Assembly (NCBI GenBank): GCA_020723105.1
Contig: DYJL01000009.1
Coordinates: forward strand, 62,001-126,000
Direction of reading: 5' to 3'
Length of the DNA stretch: 64,000 bases
DNA from: Nitrospira japonica
Lineage (GTDB): Bacteria > Nitrospirota > Thermodesulfovibrionia > UBA6902
Part shown: one piece after another, positions 30,204-39,411 of the stretch
Layout of the letters: each line of letters begins with the position of its first letter
Position numbering within the stretch: position 1 is the stretch's first letter
The notes under the pieces: model-generated
Databases searched by the model: none
What the model was told of the DNA's origin: nothing
What the model saw: only the letters and a program-made list of their open reading frames with translations
Made by a program: the position numbers and the translations under genes

Positions 30204-31144
30204 TATTTTCTTGTTCCTCTTTTATTTTGTGCTTCAACCCAGGCCTTCATTTCACGAATGGAATCATAGGCGCTGTCATCAATCGTAACGAATTTATCTA
30301 TCATCATGTTACTGAGAATTTTTTTCCCTTTTTCATCCTGATGAGCCGTAAGCAATATGTTCTGAATCTGCTTCTTTATCTCAGGATCCAACCCACGCCG
30401 CACCACAACAGGAGGAATTCCGTAAGGAGGAGATTTCATGATAACTCTGGTCCGTGCTGTCAGGCCTGGATTCATACGATTCAGATATTCCCATATAAGA
30501 CTGTCCACAGCAGCTCCATCAACGATATGCTGAACGACAGCCTGAATGGCTTTATCATGAGAATGGGCATAGATGTAGTTTCGGAAAAATGAATCTGGCG
30601 TCTCATTCATCTTTGACAGTATATATTTAGGTACTAATGTTCCAGAATTTGACATCGGATCGGTAAAGGCAAAGGTTTTTCCGCGGAGTTCCTTAAAATT
30701 TCTTATTGGGCTATCCTTTGCGACAATAATATATGAATAATAGACCGCCTCGCCATAGGCCTGAGGCGCTGCAATAAGCTCCAAGTCAAAATCCTTATGC
30801 CCATCCACATAAGGGCCGCTGCATATAAAAGCTACATCAACATCACCGGCTTTCAGAAGATTATAGATATCTTCATAACTCTCCCTGTCAACAAAATCAA
30901 CATGACGGGCCGTCTTTTTCTCAATATAGTCCAGCAGGTTTTTATAGTAGATGAAACCTTCCTTGGGGGTAATCATGCCGCCAACTGCTATACGCATTGA
31001 ATCACTGTAGGTTAGTTTGGTTTTTCCTTCCAATTTTTCTTTATTCTCAAGGCTGATCGTTATTGACTTCTCATCCCTTTCACACCCACCGGTTATGATA
31101 AGTCCAAAAGCAATCAGTATACAGAAAATTATTCTCTTCAGCAT
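30203..31144 (-). CDS. PhnD-like phosphate/phosphonate-type periplasmic binding lipoprotein
   Basis: Lipobox IITGGCERD; DVDVAFICSGPYVDGHKDF...GKTFAFTDPMSNSGTLVPKYIL. Confidence 0.87.
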   Translation of the reverse strand: MLKRIIFCILIAFGLIITGGCERDEKSITISLENKEKLEGKTKLTYSDSMRIAVGGMITPKEGFIYYKNLLDYIEKKTARHVDFVDRESYEDIYNLLKAGDVDVAFICSGPYVDGHKDFDLELIAAPQAYGEAVYYSYIIVAKDSPIRNFKELRGKTFAFTDPMSNSGTLVPKYILSKMNETPDSFFRNYIYAHSHDKAIQAVVQHIVDGAAVDSLIWEYLNRMNPGLTARTRVIMKSPPYGIPPVVVRRGLDPEIKKQIQNILLTAHQDEKGKKILSNMMIDKFVTIDDSAYDSIREMKAWVEAQNKRGTRK

Positions 31145-31145
31145 A

Positions 31146-31600
31146 TTAAATTTCCTCCCGACAATTTATTAATCCGTTTCTCTGTAAAATTATAAAGCTT
31201 TTCTGAAACTTATACAATTTACCCCTGCCAATACTTTCCTTTATCTTAGTTAAAATGTCCTTAGGCTGAACAGGTTTCAGTAAAACAGGCACATCCTCTT
31301 TTGGCAGCATGCTTCTGTCTATCATATCTGACGGATAGCCGCTCATAAAAATAAACTTGCGCCGGGATTTATTTTCCTTATTTCGTGATAGACAGCTATG
31401 CCTTTTTTCTTTGGCATATTCATATCGAGGAGACAAAGACATACAGCTTCATGATTTTCCATAAATTTCCTTACCGCATCCTCGCCGTCTTCAGAGATAA
31501 TAACATGGTATCCGGCTCCATGCAACACAATTTCCATAAGCTTTCGCAAAGTTGCGTCATCATCTGCGACTCTGTTTTTACAACAGTAACATTTTTTCAA
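31146..31600 (-). pseudogene. Response-regulator receiver gene split by +1 frameshift
   Basis: Frame A ...VADDDATLRKLMEIVLHGAGYHVIISEDGEDAVRKF...LLDMNMPKKKGIAVYHEIRKINPGAS* and frame B FIFMSGYPSDMIDRSMLPKEDVPVLLKPVQPKDILTKIKE form one receiver domain when joined near 31355. Confidence 0.75.
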
Positions 31601-31703
31601 GAAGCTTTCCTGACCCTGTCTATTCCTTGTGCTCTCTGTTCCGGAAGACAGAGAGTAGGGTATAGCATATAGGGGATAGGGAGTAGATAAGAAATAAAAA
31701 ACG

Positions 31704-31720
31704 GTTTAAGCAGTTTAAAC
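31704..31720. repeat. Phased 9-nt array, 2 units (GTTTAAGC A GTTTAAAC), preceded by heptad block
   Basis: Phased at 31704/31713; heptads from 31650; TATAGAAATTCTGAAACAGGCT at 31744-31765. Confidence 0.75.
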
Positions 31721-31817
31721 CGATTCTTTAGAAGGATGTCGTTTATAGAAATTCTGAAACAGGCTGACATCCCCTGTGACAGGACCTTTCTTTTTTTACT
31801 GCACAGGGGATGACAAG

Positions 31818-31976
31818 TTAGTTTTCACAACAAAGACGCCTCATGCTCTTCTTTCCAGTGGGCGAAACCGCCATCACAACTTCTACCTTGTTTCCACAAA
31901 GACTGCAGAGTTTTGCTGAATTCCTGGACTCGGACCTTGCAGCAACATCGGTCTTTGACTTGGCTTTTCCTGACAT
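31818..31976 (-). CDS. Small CX2C zinc-ribbon-like conserved protein (52 aa)
   Basis: MSGKAKSKTDVAARSESRNSAKLCSLCGNKVEVVMAVSPTGKKSMRRLCCEN; start after GGAAAGGAGGAAAG, shorter than ORF-track start. Confidence 0.6.
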   Translation of the reverse strand: MSGKAKSKTDVAARSESRNSAKLCSLCGNKVEVVMAVSPTGKKSMRRLCCEN

Positions 31977-32221
31977 AATACTTTCCTCCTTTCCGTACGG
32001 CAAACAAACCGCAAAATTCCCCTTTCTTTTTTCATGCACACAGCTTCCACTTCAAATGAATCCTTTTCAGGGATTTGATAATGCAAGGACTGCGAGGCAA
32101 TATAAATCCGAGGACGATTTATTCTATCTAAAGTTAAAAAAGTTTGTCAATTACACCGTAATTTCGTGGACCTTATATTTTTGCTTCATGCAGTTAAATG
32201 ATGTTAGAATACGCAAGTTAT

Positions 32222-33574
32222 ATGAAACCAAAGATTTTGATAGTTGACGACGAGCCTGATATTTGTAAGGCCCTGGAATTCATCCTGAAAAATGATGGCT
32301 ATACCGTAACCTCTGAGAACAGTGGTGAAGCTGCTGTGGAAAGGATAAAGCGGGAGTCTTTTGATGTAATACTGACAGACCTCAAGATGGGCAGTGTTGA
32401 TGGTATGACAGTCCTGGAAAAGACCAAGGAGATAAGCCCTGATACTGCTGTTATTTTGATGACCGCTTTTGCCTCTATTGAGTCCGCCGTGGAGGCCATG
32501 AGAAGGGGCGCCACTGACTATATTGTTAAGCCTTTCCTTAATGAAGAAATAAAACTTACCATAAAAAAACTCATCGAACAAAAGAAACTGATAACAGAGA
32601 ATATAGCCCTCAAACAGCAGATAAGCCAGCGCATGATCTACAAAGAATTCGTTGCGAATTCTGAAGGTATGCTTAACATCCTGGAGACTCTTGAAAAAGT
32701 AATTCCCACAAAAAGCAATATCCTCTTATTAGGCGAAAGCGGAACCGGAAAAGGCCTTATTGCAGAACTTATTCACGGTAACAGCCAGAGGCGTGACAAA
32801 CCCTTTATCTCAATAAATTGTTCCGCCATACCCGAGGGGCTTCTTGAGTCAGAGCTTTTTGGCTATAAGAAGGGCGCATTTACAGGGGCTGTATCTGATA
32901 AATTAGGGCTGATACCTCTTGCTCATCAGGGGACCCTATTCCTGGATGAGATAGGCGATATGCCTTCCGCTCTTCAGGTAAAGCTTCTTAAGGTGTTAGA
33001 GACTGGTGAGATCCTTCCTCTCGGTGACACCAAACCCAGGATAGTGGATGTAAGAATTATCTCTGCAACCAATGCAAATATAGAGAGCAAGATTAAAGAG
33101 GGGAGGTTACGGGAAGACCTTTACTGGCGCCTGAATGTAATAGAAATCAAAATACCTTCTTTAAGAGAGAGAAAAGATGATATTGAACTGATCTCAAAAT
33201 ATTTTATTAATAAATTCTCAAAAGAACACAATAAAGATATTAAGGGCGCAGACAAAGAAGTTCTATTCCTGTTTTTAAGATATTCCTGGCCCGGCAATGT
33301 GCGGGAGCTCGGAAATGTTATAGAAAGGGCTGTTGTTCTTGCACAGGGGCCTTATATAACTATTCAGGATATTCCTGATAAATTTAAATTGAACCAGAAA
33401 GAGGCCTCAGAAGCCTCCTCTACCCTCAAAGAGTACATTAGTGATTATGAAAAAAACCTGCTTTTAAAGATGTTTGAGACGCATAAAAAAAACAAGGAAG
33501 AAACCGCAAAGGCCCTGGGTATTGACCTCGCAACACTTTACAGAAAATTTAACAAATATGGAATTGATGAATGA
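32222..33574 (+). CDS. Sigma54-dependent response regulator (NtrC family)
   Basis: Receiver ILIVDDEPDICKALEF; AAA+ GESGTGKGLIAELIH, ELFGYKKGAFTGA; C-terminal Fis-like HTH. Confidence 0.95.
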   Translation: MKPKILIVDDEPDICKALEFILKNDGYTVTSENSGEAAVERIKRESFDVILTDLKMGSVDGMTVLEKTKEISPDTAVILMTAFASIESAVEAMRRGATDYIVKPFLNEEIKLTIKKLIEQKKLITENIALKQQISQRMIYKEFVANSEGMLNILETLEKVIPTKSNILLLGESGTGKGLIAELIHGNSQRRDKPFISINCSAIPEGLLESELFGYKKGAFTGAVSDKLGLIPLAHQGTLFLDEIGDMPSALQVKLLKVLETGEILPLGDTKPRIVDVRIISATNANIESKIKEGRLREDLYWRLNVIEIKIPSLRERKDDIELISKYFINKFSKEHNKDIKGADKEVLFLFLRYSWPGNVRELGNVIERAVVLAQGPYITIQDIPDKFKLNQKEASEASSTLKEYISDYEKNLLLKMFETHKKNKEETAKALGIDLATLYRKFNKYGIDE

Positions 33575-33909
33575 AGAGGCCTTTCCATACAGGCGCTGTC
33601 TTTGGTGGAGGGTTAGGCCTTGTAATTGCTTTAAGTATGGATATCCTGCTGGGACAGGGCATAGGATCTGGATGGTGCGAGGCCGTAGCCCACGACCTGA
33701 ATCTGCTGTTTAAAACCAATTTCCCCAATTATCATATTGTCGTAATAATCGGCGTAATTGCTTCTATAGGCTTAATTGGTATTTTTGGCGCTGTCATCGG
33801 AGGGCTATCGGTTGTATTGATAGACCGTTTTTTTAATAAACTCATAGAAAAAGGAAGCAGCAAGGAACAAGAGACAAGTAGCAAGTTGCAAAGGACAAGG
33901 GGCGAATAG
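33571..33909 (+). CDS. Small membrane protein, ATGA overlap with upstream regulator; C-terminal tail encoded by a heptad array
   Basis: Two predicted TM segments; overlapping start; tail SSKEQETSSKLQRTRGE. Confidence 0.6.
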   Translation: MKRPFHTGAVFGGGLGLVIALSMDILLGQGIGSGWCEAVAHDLNLLFKTNFPNYHIVVIIGVIASIGLIGIFGAVIGGLSVVLIDRFFNKLIEKGSSKEQETSSKLQRTRGE

Positions 33910-33976
33910 CAAGGTGCAAGGGACAAGAGACAAGCCCTGCAGCCTGTTTACTTGCCACTTACCCCTTGCACCTGTC

Positions 33977-34840
33977 TTACCCCTGATGGCACTTCCCGCA
34001 ATCCATCACGTTTGACGCTGTGTTTCCATTGTGACAGGCTCCGCAGAATTTGCCGTTATACATAGCGTCCATCTTCATCCTGCTTCCGCCTTTTCTCATA
34101 ACAAAAAGTTTTTTGTGGCATTCATCACATTTAAATGCAGGGCTATGAACATTATGACTGAACTTAACTGCTCCAATACCTTTATTTCTGTAAGTCAGGT
34201 CCGCACTTGGCGCAGGAGTCTTTTCATGACACTTATTACAATCGTAAGATGAGAATGCTTTTTTACCGTTATGGCAGGCACCGCAGGATTCGCCATTATA
34301 TATTTCATCCATTGTTACCTTTGTACTGCCTTTGCTCATAGAAAACATTCCTGCTGAATGACAAACACCGCATGTGTTTGATGTTGTATGTTTCTCATGA
34401 GCAAATCTTACAGATGAATTCCCCTTCCCCATAGTTATGAAACCCTCCGGCGCTGATATAACAGATTTGCCAGATTTTGTTTTCTGGGCAACCTTATATC
34501 CCTTTACCCCTGTATGACAACGTGCGCACTGGGTGTTTGAGGCAAAGGCCATCTGTCCATTATGACATGCACCGCAATATTTGCCCTTATAAAGAGAGTC
34601 CATATTAAAATCGCTCTTTTGCTGAGCCTTTAATGCAACTGCGTCAAAAAGACTGTTATGACACATCTCACATGACAGGCCCCTGTCTTCTGCATGAAGC
34701 TTGTGGCTGAAGATGACTGACTTTACAGGCTTGCTATAAATAATATCACCACCATGCGAAGCGTCAGCAAATACCGCCTCATCAAAAAAAACTAGCATTG
34801 AAATCATTAGTAATATGCCAAGAACTATTTTCTTTTTCAT
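33977..34840 (-). CDS. Periplasmic nine-heme cytochrome c (three tandem c7-like triheme modules)
   Basis: Nine CXXCH: CEMCH, CGACH, CARCH, CGVCH, CGACH, CNKCH, CDECH, CGACH, CGKCH; signal peptide. Confidence 0.9.
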   Translation of the reverse strand: MKKKIVLGILLMISMLVFFDEAVFADASHGGDIIYSKPVKSVIFSHKLHAEDRGLSCEMCHNSLFDAVALKAQQKSDFNMDSLYKGKYCGACHNGQMAFASNTQCARCHTGVKGYKVAQKTKSGKSVISAPEGFITMGKGNSSVRFAHEKHTTSNTCGVCHSAGMFSMSKGSTKVTMDEIYNGESCGACHNGKKAFSSYDCNKCHEKTPAPSADLTYRNKGIGAVKFSHNVHSPAFKCDECHKKLFVMRKGGSRMKMDAMYNGKFCGACHNGNTASNVMDCGKCHQG

Positions 34841-34852
34841 GATCCGCTCTCC

Positions 34853-35608
34853 TCATCCTTTCATATAAAATACATTTGGTTTTGCGCCAACCTCGGGCCG
34901 AAGTACCCATACAGGCTTTTCAATCTGGTGCACGAGCTTGTAAACTTCACTGTCCGGGTTTGAAAGATCGCCAAAGTTGCGCGCGCCTGTCGGACATGCA
35001 GCCGTACAGGCAGTAAGCTTCTCTCCCTTTGAGAGACGGGTATCAATGCAAAAGTTGCATTTATCAATGGAATGTTTTTCTTCATTGAAATATCTTGCAT
35101 TGTAGGGACAGGCCATTACGCAGACCTTGCAGCCAATACATTTATCATAATTCATCATAACGATTCCATGCTGCTTGTCTTTATAAGTCGCCTTTACAGG
35201 GCAGGCCCTTACACAAGGAGGATTATTGCACTGGTTGCACAGTACAGGGATGAACTCCCTCTTTTGCCCTATGGCATCAGGGACATCACGTTGCAGTATT
35301 GCTGTGCGATAGCCGTATTCAGGGACATCGTTTGTAATAATACAAGCCTCCAGGCACCTCTCGCAGTCAATGCACAGGTTCTGCCTGATTACCATACTAT
35401 AATGAGGCTTATAAGGATATTTCTCAGCCACTTCCTCTGTGGATGCAAATACCTTGTTAATATTTGAGATAGCTGACAGAATTGTTCCTCCGGCAAAGAC
35501 GCCTGTTATTACAAGTCCAATTCTGAGAAACTCTCTGCGCTCAATTATCGAGAGAGAGTTTGATTTTTCTTCTTTTAAATCATCAGGATTAAATTTGCCG
35601 TGTTTCAC
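34853..35608 (-). CDS. Tat/anchor-type 4Fe-4S ferredoxin subunit (DmsB/HybA/NrfC-like)
   Basis: RREFLRIG plus hydrophobic segment; CIDCERCLEAC, CNQCNNPPCVRACP, CIGCKVCVMACP, CNFCIDTRLSKGEKLTACTAACP. Confidence 0.9.
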   Translation of the reverse strand: MKHGKFNPDDLKEEKSNSLSIIERREFLRIGLVITGVFAGGTILSAISNINKVFASTEEVAEKYPYKPHYSMVIRQNLCIDCERCLEACIITNDVPEYGYRTAILQRDVPDAIGQKREFIPVLCNQCNNPPCVRACPVKATYKDKQHGIVMMNYDKCIGCKVCVMACPYNARYFNEEKHSIDKCNFCIDTRLSKGEKLTACTAACPTGARNFGDLSNPDSEVYKLVHQIEKPVWVLRPEVGAKPNVFYMKG

Positions 35609-35680
35609 TTTCTTACCTCCATGTTTTATTCAGAAACTTGATCTTTCCCTACCCGCTACCCGCTATACGCTGCACGCTAA

Positions 35681-36931
35681 TCAGTGTATCTCGCTCTTAT
35701 GCCCTTTAAAAACTCTCTCTCCAAGAAGAAAACTTGTTGCTACAACACCCATACCCCCAAGTACAACCATAATTTCATAAAAGGAAGGAGTGTACTTATG
35801 TAATGAAGAATATTCATTAACTCCGAGATCATGATACAAAGGCACAATCTGCCCTACTACAACGAGGTCATATCTCATAATAAAGATTCCTATTATCATA
35901 AGGAGCGAAGCCGTAAACATCATGTTGATATTCTTTCCCTTTGAACGCAGCAGCAAGATGAACGGTATTACCATGCCTATCAATACCTCAAAGAGCCAGA
36001 AGTTAAGCGAATAAGGCCCCGCAAGCATGGCCTTGATGGCTTCAACTTTTCCAGAAGCTGCAACAAGACCGGTAATTATCTTCCATGTTGCAAAAAACAT
36101 AATTACTGTCAGCAAAAGGGTGCACAATTTCCCAACGGCTTCCAGGGAGCGCTCCATTGGTTTATCCATCATTTCATTATTAACCTTATATCCGAGATAT
36201 GTGAAAAATATGATCGCCGCGCATCCCGAGGCCATTGCCGAGGCAATAAAATAAATCGGCATATAAGGGCCATACCAATACTCTCTGCCGTGAAGCATGC
36301 CAAAGATAGCACCCAGATTGCTGTGTGCTGCAATTCCGGAGATCAATCCTAACAGCCCTGAATACATTGCATATTTATGACTGCCTATCAGCAGGAATAT
36401 AAACTCAACAATCATAAAAAACATGTACGCTCCATAAAGCGTGCCCATCCACCAGATATTCGAGGTAAGATTCGGCGAGATTGCATTATAGATAGCCATT
36501 CTGAAAGGGTTTTCTATATCAAGAAAGATGACTGTAAAGCCTGCCATTATTGTAACTACTGCGAGGAAGACGGTTCGTTTGGCAATCGGCATGAAATCTT
36601 TAATGCCAAACACATGACCTATAGATGATACTATGCAAAGCCCTGTGGAAGTTACCACAAAAAATATATAGGTCGAGATTAATATCCCCCACGCCACCTC
36701 ACGGGTCACTCCGTAGGCATGGCGATATCCCATGTTAATTGCATTTGCACTTGACATCGCAGATATAAAGACCATGATTCCGCTTATTATAAGAAGCACA
36801 TAAAATGATTTGCTTCCAGACAGGAATTCCATGAGATTTGAATACCATGTTGTTGCTACAGAAGAATCAAATGAACGTGTAACATCTTTAACTATTTCCG
36901 ATACCTTTACAGGTTTGACATCCTCAGGCAT
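35681..36931 (-). CDS. NrfD/PsrC-like polytopic membrane quinone-interacting subunit
   Basis: About 10 hydrophobic segments; next to the FeS subunit. Confidence 0.85.
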   Translation of the reverse strand: MPEDVKPVKVSEIVKDVTRSFDSSVATTWYSNLMEFLSGSKSFYVLLIISGIMVFISAMSSANAINMGYRHAYGVTREVAWGILISTYIFFVVTSTGLCIVSSIGHVFGIKDFMPIAKRTVFLAVVTIMAGFTVIFLDIENPFRMAIYNAISPNLTSNIWWMGTLYGAYMFFMIVEFIFLLIGSHKYAMYSGLLGLISGIAAHSNLGAIFGMLHGREYWYGPYMPIYFIASAMASGCAAIIFFTYLGYKVNNEMMDKPMERSLEAVGKLCTLLLTVIMFFATWKIITGLVAASGKVEAIKAMLAGPYSLNFWLFEVLIGMVIPFILLLRSKGKNINMMFTASLLMIIGIFIMRYDLVVVGQIVPLYHDLGVNEYSSLHKYTPSFYEIMVVLGGMGVVATSFLLGERVFKGHKSEIH

Positions 36932-37026
36932 TTTCTGTTTTCCTCCTTTTCAAAATAATTATGATGCAGGGCATAGGTAGGGTTTCTTACTATACCCTGC
37001 ATCCTTACCACCCTGCACCCTTTTTT

Positions 37027-37350
37027 TCAGTGTCTTGCTGGTGCTTCTGCTGGTACCTCGTGCCTGGCCCTGATAGCGTCAACTGCGCTGCCTGCGGCCC
37101 ATCCCACTATTCCTGTTCCGAGTACGAAGGTTATTGCTGCCACTACTACCCCTATTATCATGGAAGCAGCCACAATCAATCTTGGTAAAAGTGCTGCCTG
37201 AACTGGTGAACCTAAAAGACTGCCAGCTATCTTAAGACCGATTACTCCTCCAATCATAGAGCCCGGGAATAAGCCAACCAGAGCAAACAGTAAGAGTCCC
37301 ATCCCTGTTCCTACATATAAACCTTTTTTTGCCATTTCTTTTGTTGTCAT
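37027..37350 (-). CDS. Small glycine-rich membrane protein (paralog of 37830-38159)
   Basis: KKGLYVGTGMGLLLFALVGLFPGSMIGGVIGLKIAGSLLGSPVQAALLPRLIV. Confidence 0.7.
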   Translation of the reverse strand: MTTKEMAKKGLYVGTGMGLLLFALVGLFPGSMIGGVIGLKIAGSLLGSPVQAALLPRLIVAASMIIGVVVAAITFVLGTGIVGWAAGSAVDAIRARHEVPAEAPARH

Positions 37351-37370
37351 TTTTGTATCCTCCTTTTTTG

Positions 37371-37440
37371 TTAGCGTATAGCGGTTAGCGTGTATTTATT
37401 TTTCTATACCCTACTCCCTATACGCTACACGCTTTTTATT
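37371..37440. repeat. Heptad-repeat hairpin (possible terminator function)
   Basis: TTAGCGT ATAGCGG TTAGCGT GTATTTA TTTTTCT ATACCCT ACTCCCT ATACGCT ACACGCT, nine consecutive in-phase heptads including the loop. Confidence 0.85.
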
Positions 37441-37792
37441 TTTTTCTGGATCCTAAAATTTTTATCTCTTTTCTTGCTTCTTTATATGGCGCACTGTCCA
37501 TAATCATAAGCTCACTATATTTATTCTGAAAACCTATCAGTTCATCAAGGGTATTAATCTCAATTACCCATTGTTTCTCTTTTACCTTTTTATCGCAAAC
37601 AACCATCCCTCCTTCCTCTCTGTGATTTATTCCTGCTTCAATCCAATCCTTATACCATACTTTTTTTCTGGCAGCTTCAAGCGTCTTAACTGTTCGGTAA
37701 TCCAGCGGCGTTAACTCTTCTTCTCTGGCCTCATCACATGGCTTTTTGCTTTCCTTCAAAGATACCGTGGTCCTGCTTACAACAAATTTCAT
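37436..37792 (-). CDS. Hypothetical soluble protein between two paralogous membrane genes
   Basis: ORF 37436-37810; MKFVVSR start more likely. Confidence 0.6.
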   Translation of the reverse strand: MKFVVSRTTVSLKESKKPCDEAREEELTPLDYRTVKTLEAARKKVWYKDWIEAGINHREEGGMVVCDKKVKEKQWVIEINTLDELIGFQNKYSELMIMDSAPYKEARKEIKILGSRKK

Positions 37793-37829
37793 ATTTTCCC
37801 CTTTCGTCATATATAAGCAATGCTAAGAT

Positions 37830-38159
37830 CTATTTCTGATGTACTGCTAAATCCGTGACCTCTTCCTTTCCAGTCTTTACCAAATCAATTAAATAACCAA
37901 TGGCCCATCCTGCAAGGGAACCGCCTACCACAAAAACTACGCCTGCAACCATTACACCCAATACCATAGACATTCCGACTATTATCCTCGGCAATAATGC
38001 AGCGCCCACTGGTGTCCCAAACAAATTACCGGCAATACTGAGGCCCACAACACCACCAATAAATGAACCAGGGAGTAACCCAATAAGAGCAAATAATACA
38101 AGCCCTGCGCCTGCACCTACATATAATCCTTTTTTTGCTATCTCACCTTTTGTCTTCAT
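37830..38159 (-). CDS. Small glycine-rich membrane protein (paralog of 37027-37350)
   Basis: KKGLYVGAGAGLVLFALIGLLPGSFIGGVVGLSIAGNLFGTPVGAALLPRIIV. Confidence 0.7.
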   Translation of the reverse strand: MKTKGEIAKKGLYVGAGAGLVLFALIGLLPGSFIGGVVGLSIAGNLFGTPVGAALLPRIIVGMSMVLGVMVAGVVFVVGGSLAGWAIGYLIDLVKTGKEEVTDLAVHQK

Positions 38160-38198
38160 TTTTGTTTCCTCCTTTCATTGTTCTTTAGTCTTTAAAAA

Positions 38199-38214
38199 AG
38201 CATATTCCATGCCA
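38199..38214 (-). promoter_or_regulatory. Candidate sigma54 promoter (-24/-12)
   Basis: Minus strand TGGCAT-N5-ATGCT with 10 nt between GG and GC; about 40 nt upstream of 38159. Confidence 0.5.
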
Positions 38215-38326
38215 AGTTGAATCCTATTGATTTTTAAGGAAAGTGCTATGGGAATTGTCTGCAAAGTTGCAAAGAATTTAATTATCTTTGCAGGATTGCA
38301 AAAACAATAGCGAAGTCTGGGAAGAA

Positions 38327-39220
38327 TTAATATACAAATTGTTCGGGGCTCTTATATGAATGACATTGGGAGCATAGGGTCTTGGCAGCAGCCTTTCCAA
38401 CAATCCATGAATGGGCTTTATGACAGTCAATGCAATTCAGGCCTTTTTTCATATGGAATCCATGCTGTCCTACAGATGTTTCATTTCTGTGGCACTCGCT
38501 TAGGCATGTATCAGGTGTTGGTTTTATTTCTCCGTGCGGCTTGTGGCATTGGTGGCAAAGCAGTTCTGCCATAGGCCCTGCCTGAGGAATGGCAGGATGA
38601 CATTTTATACATCTGTCTTTAGGAACCATGGAAGGCGTCTTTTCTGAAAAAAAATGGCATTTGAGACAGGAGAAAGCCTCCATGCCAAGTCCGTGCACGC
38701 CTTTATCCTGATGGCACTCCTGACACGCATTTCCATTGGGATGAAAATTATGCAGTGCATCTTTATGACAGGTCTTGCAGTCAATCCTTTGTATAAATAC
38801 ATGCTTTGCATGCCCATAGGATTTATTCAGTGTTAAAGACCCCTGAATTGATTCATTCATATGACACTGCTTGCAGGAAATCCAGGGTTTTTCTCTTCCG
38901 TGAGTTTGAGAAAATTTCTTGCTATTGCCGCTTATAACAAATGTTGCAAGAAGCTGGTTCTGCTCCAGGATGCTCAATTGATGACACTTCTGACAGATTA
39001 CGCTTTTGTGTCTGCCGTCATACCATTGTGTGAAAGCCTCTTTCATCAAATGACATGACATGCAGAATTGCGGGTCCTCCTGGGTATGCCTGTAGTACTT
39101 AAGCCCTACAACAACACCCAGTACAGCAATAACGATTATTAAGACAAGGGCCATGCCCTTCAAATATTCCAGAGCCCTGCCTATCAGCTCTACAAACCTG
39201 CTGTAAAGATTCATCTGCAC
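38327..39220 (-). CDS. NapC/NirT-type membrane-anchored multiheme cytochrome c (10 CXXCH plus one CX3CH)
   Basis: N-terminal TM; CMSCH, CQKCH, CKQCH, CKTCH, CQECH, CLKCH, CIKCH, CHQCH, CIDCH, CSQCH plus CLSECH. Confidence 0.88.
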   Translation of the reverse strand: MQMNLYSRFVELIGRALEYLKGMALVLIIVIAVLGVVVGLKYYRHTQEDPQFCMSCHLMKEAFTQWYDGRHKSVICQKCHQLSILEQNQLLATFVISGNSKKFSQTHGREKPWISCKQCHMNESIQGSLTLNKSYGHAKHVFIQRIDCKTCHKDALHNFHPNGNACQECHQDKGVHGLGMEAFSCLKCHFFSEKTPSMVPKDRCIKCHPAIPQAGPMAELLCHQCHKPHGEIKPTPDTCLSECHRNETSVGQHGFHMKKGLNCIDCHKAHSWIVGKAAAKTLCSQCHSYKSPEQFVY

Positions 39221-39374
39221 CTCTTTGTCATACCACTTTAGGAGATATAATTATGCCATTACCAATGTTTTTTTTCTAACCCGGATTATTCAAAAACATT
39301 TGCAATGGAGAATACATGGAAAAAACAGGGAATAGGGATTAGGAGATAGTGGGTAGATAAGAAGAAAAAATATA

Positions 39375-39391
39375 GCTTAAGCGGCTTAAGC
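39375..39391. repeat. Phased 9-nt array, 2 units (GCTTAAGC G GCTTAAGC), preceded by heptad block 39327-39361
   Basis: AGGGAAT AGGGATT AGGAGAT AGTGGGT AGATAAG then A-rich then array. Confidence 0.75.
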
Positions 39392-39411
39392 TGGTCTTTA
39401 GACGGACGGCA

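Noticed and set aside
39281-39315. Third copy of the TIR element
   Set aside because: Only CCCGGATTATTCA-AAAA is shared; the remainder does not align.
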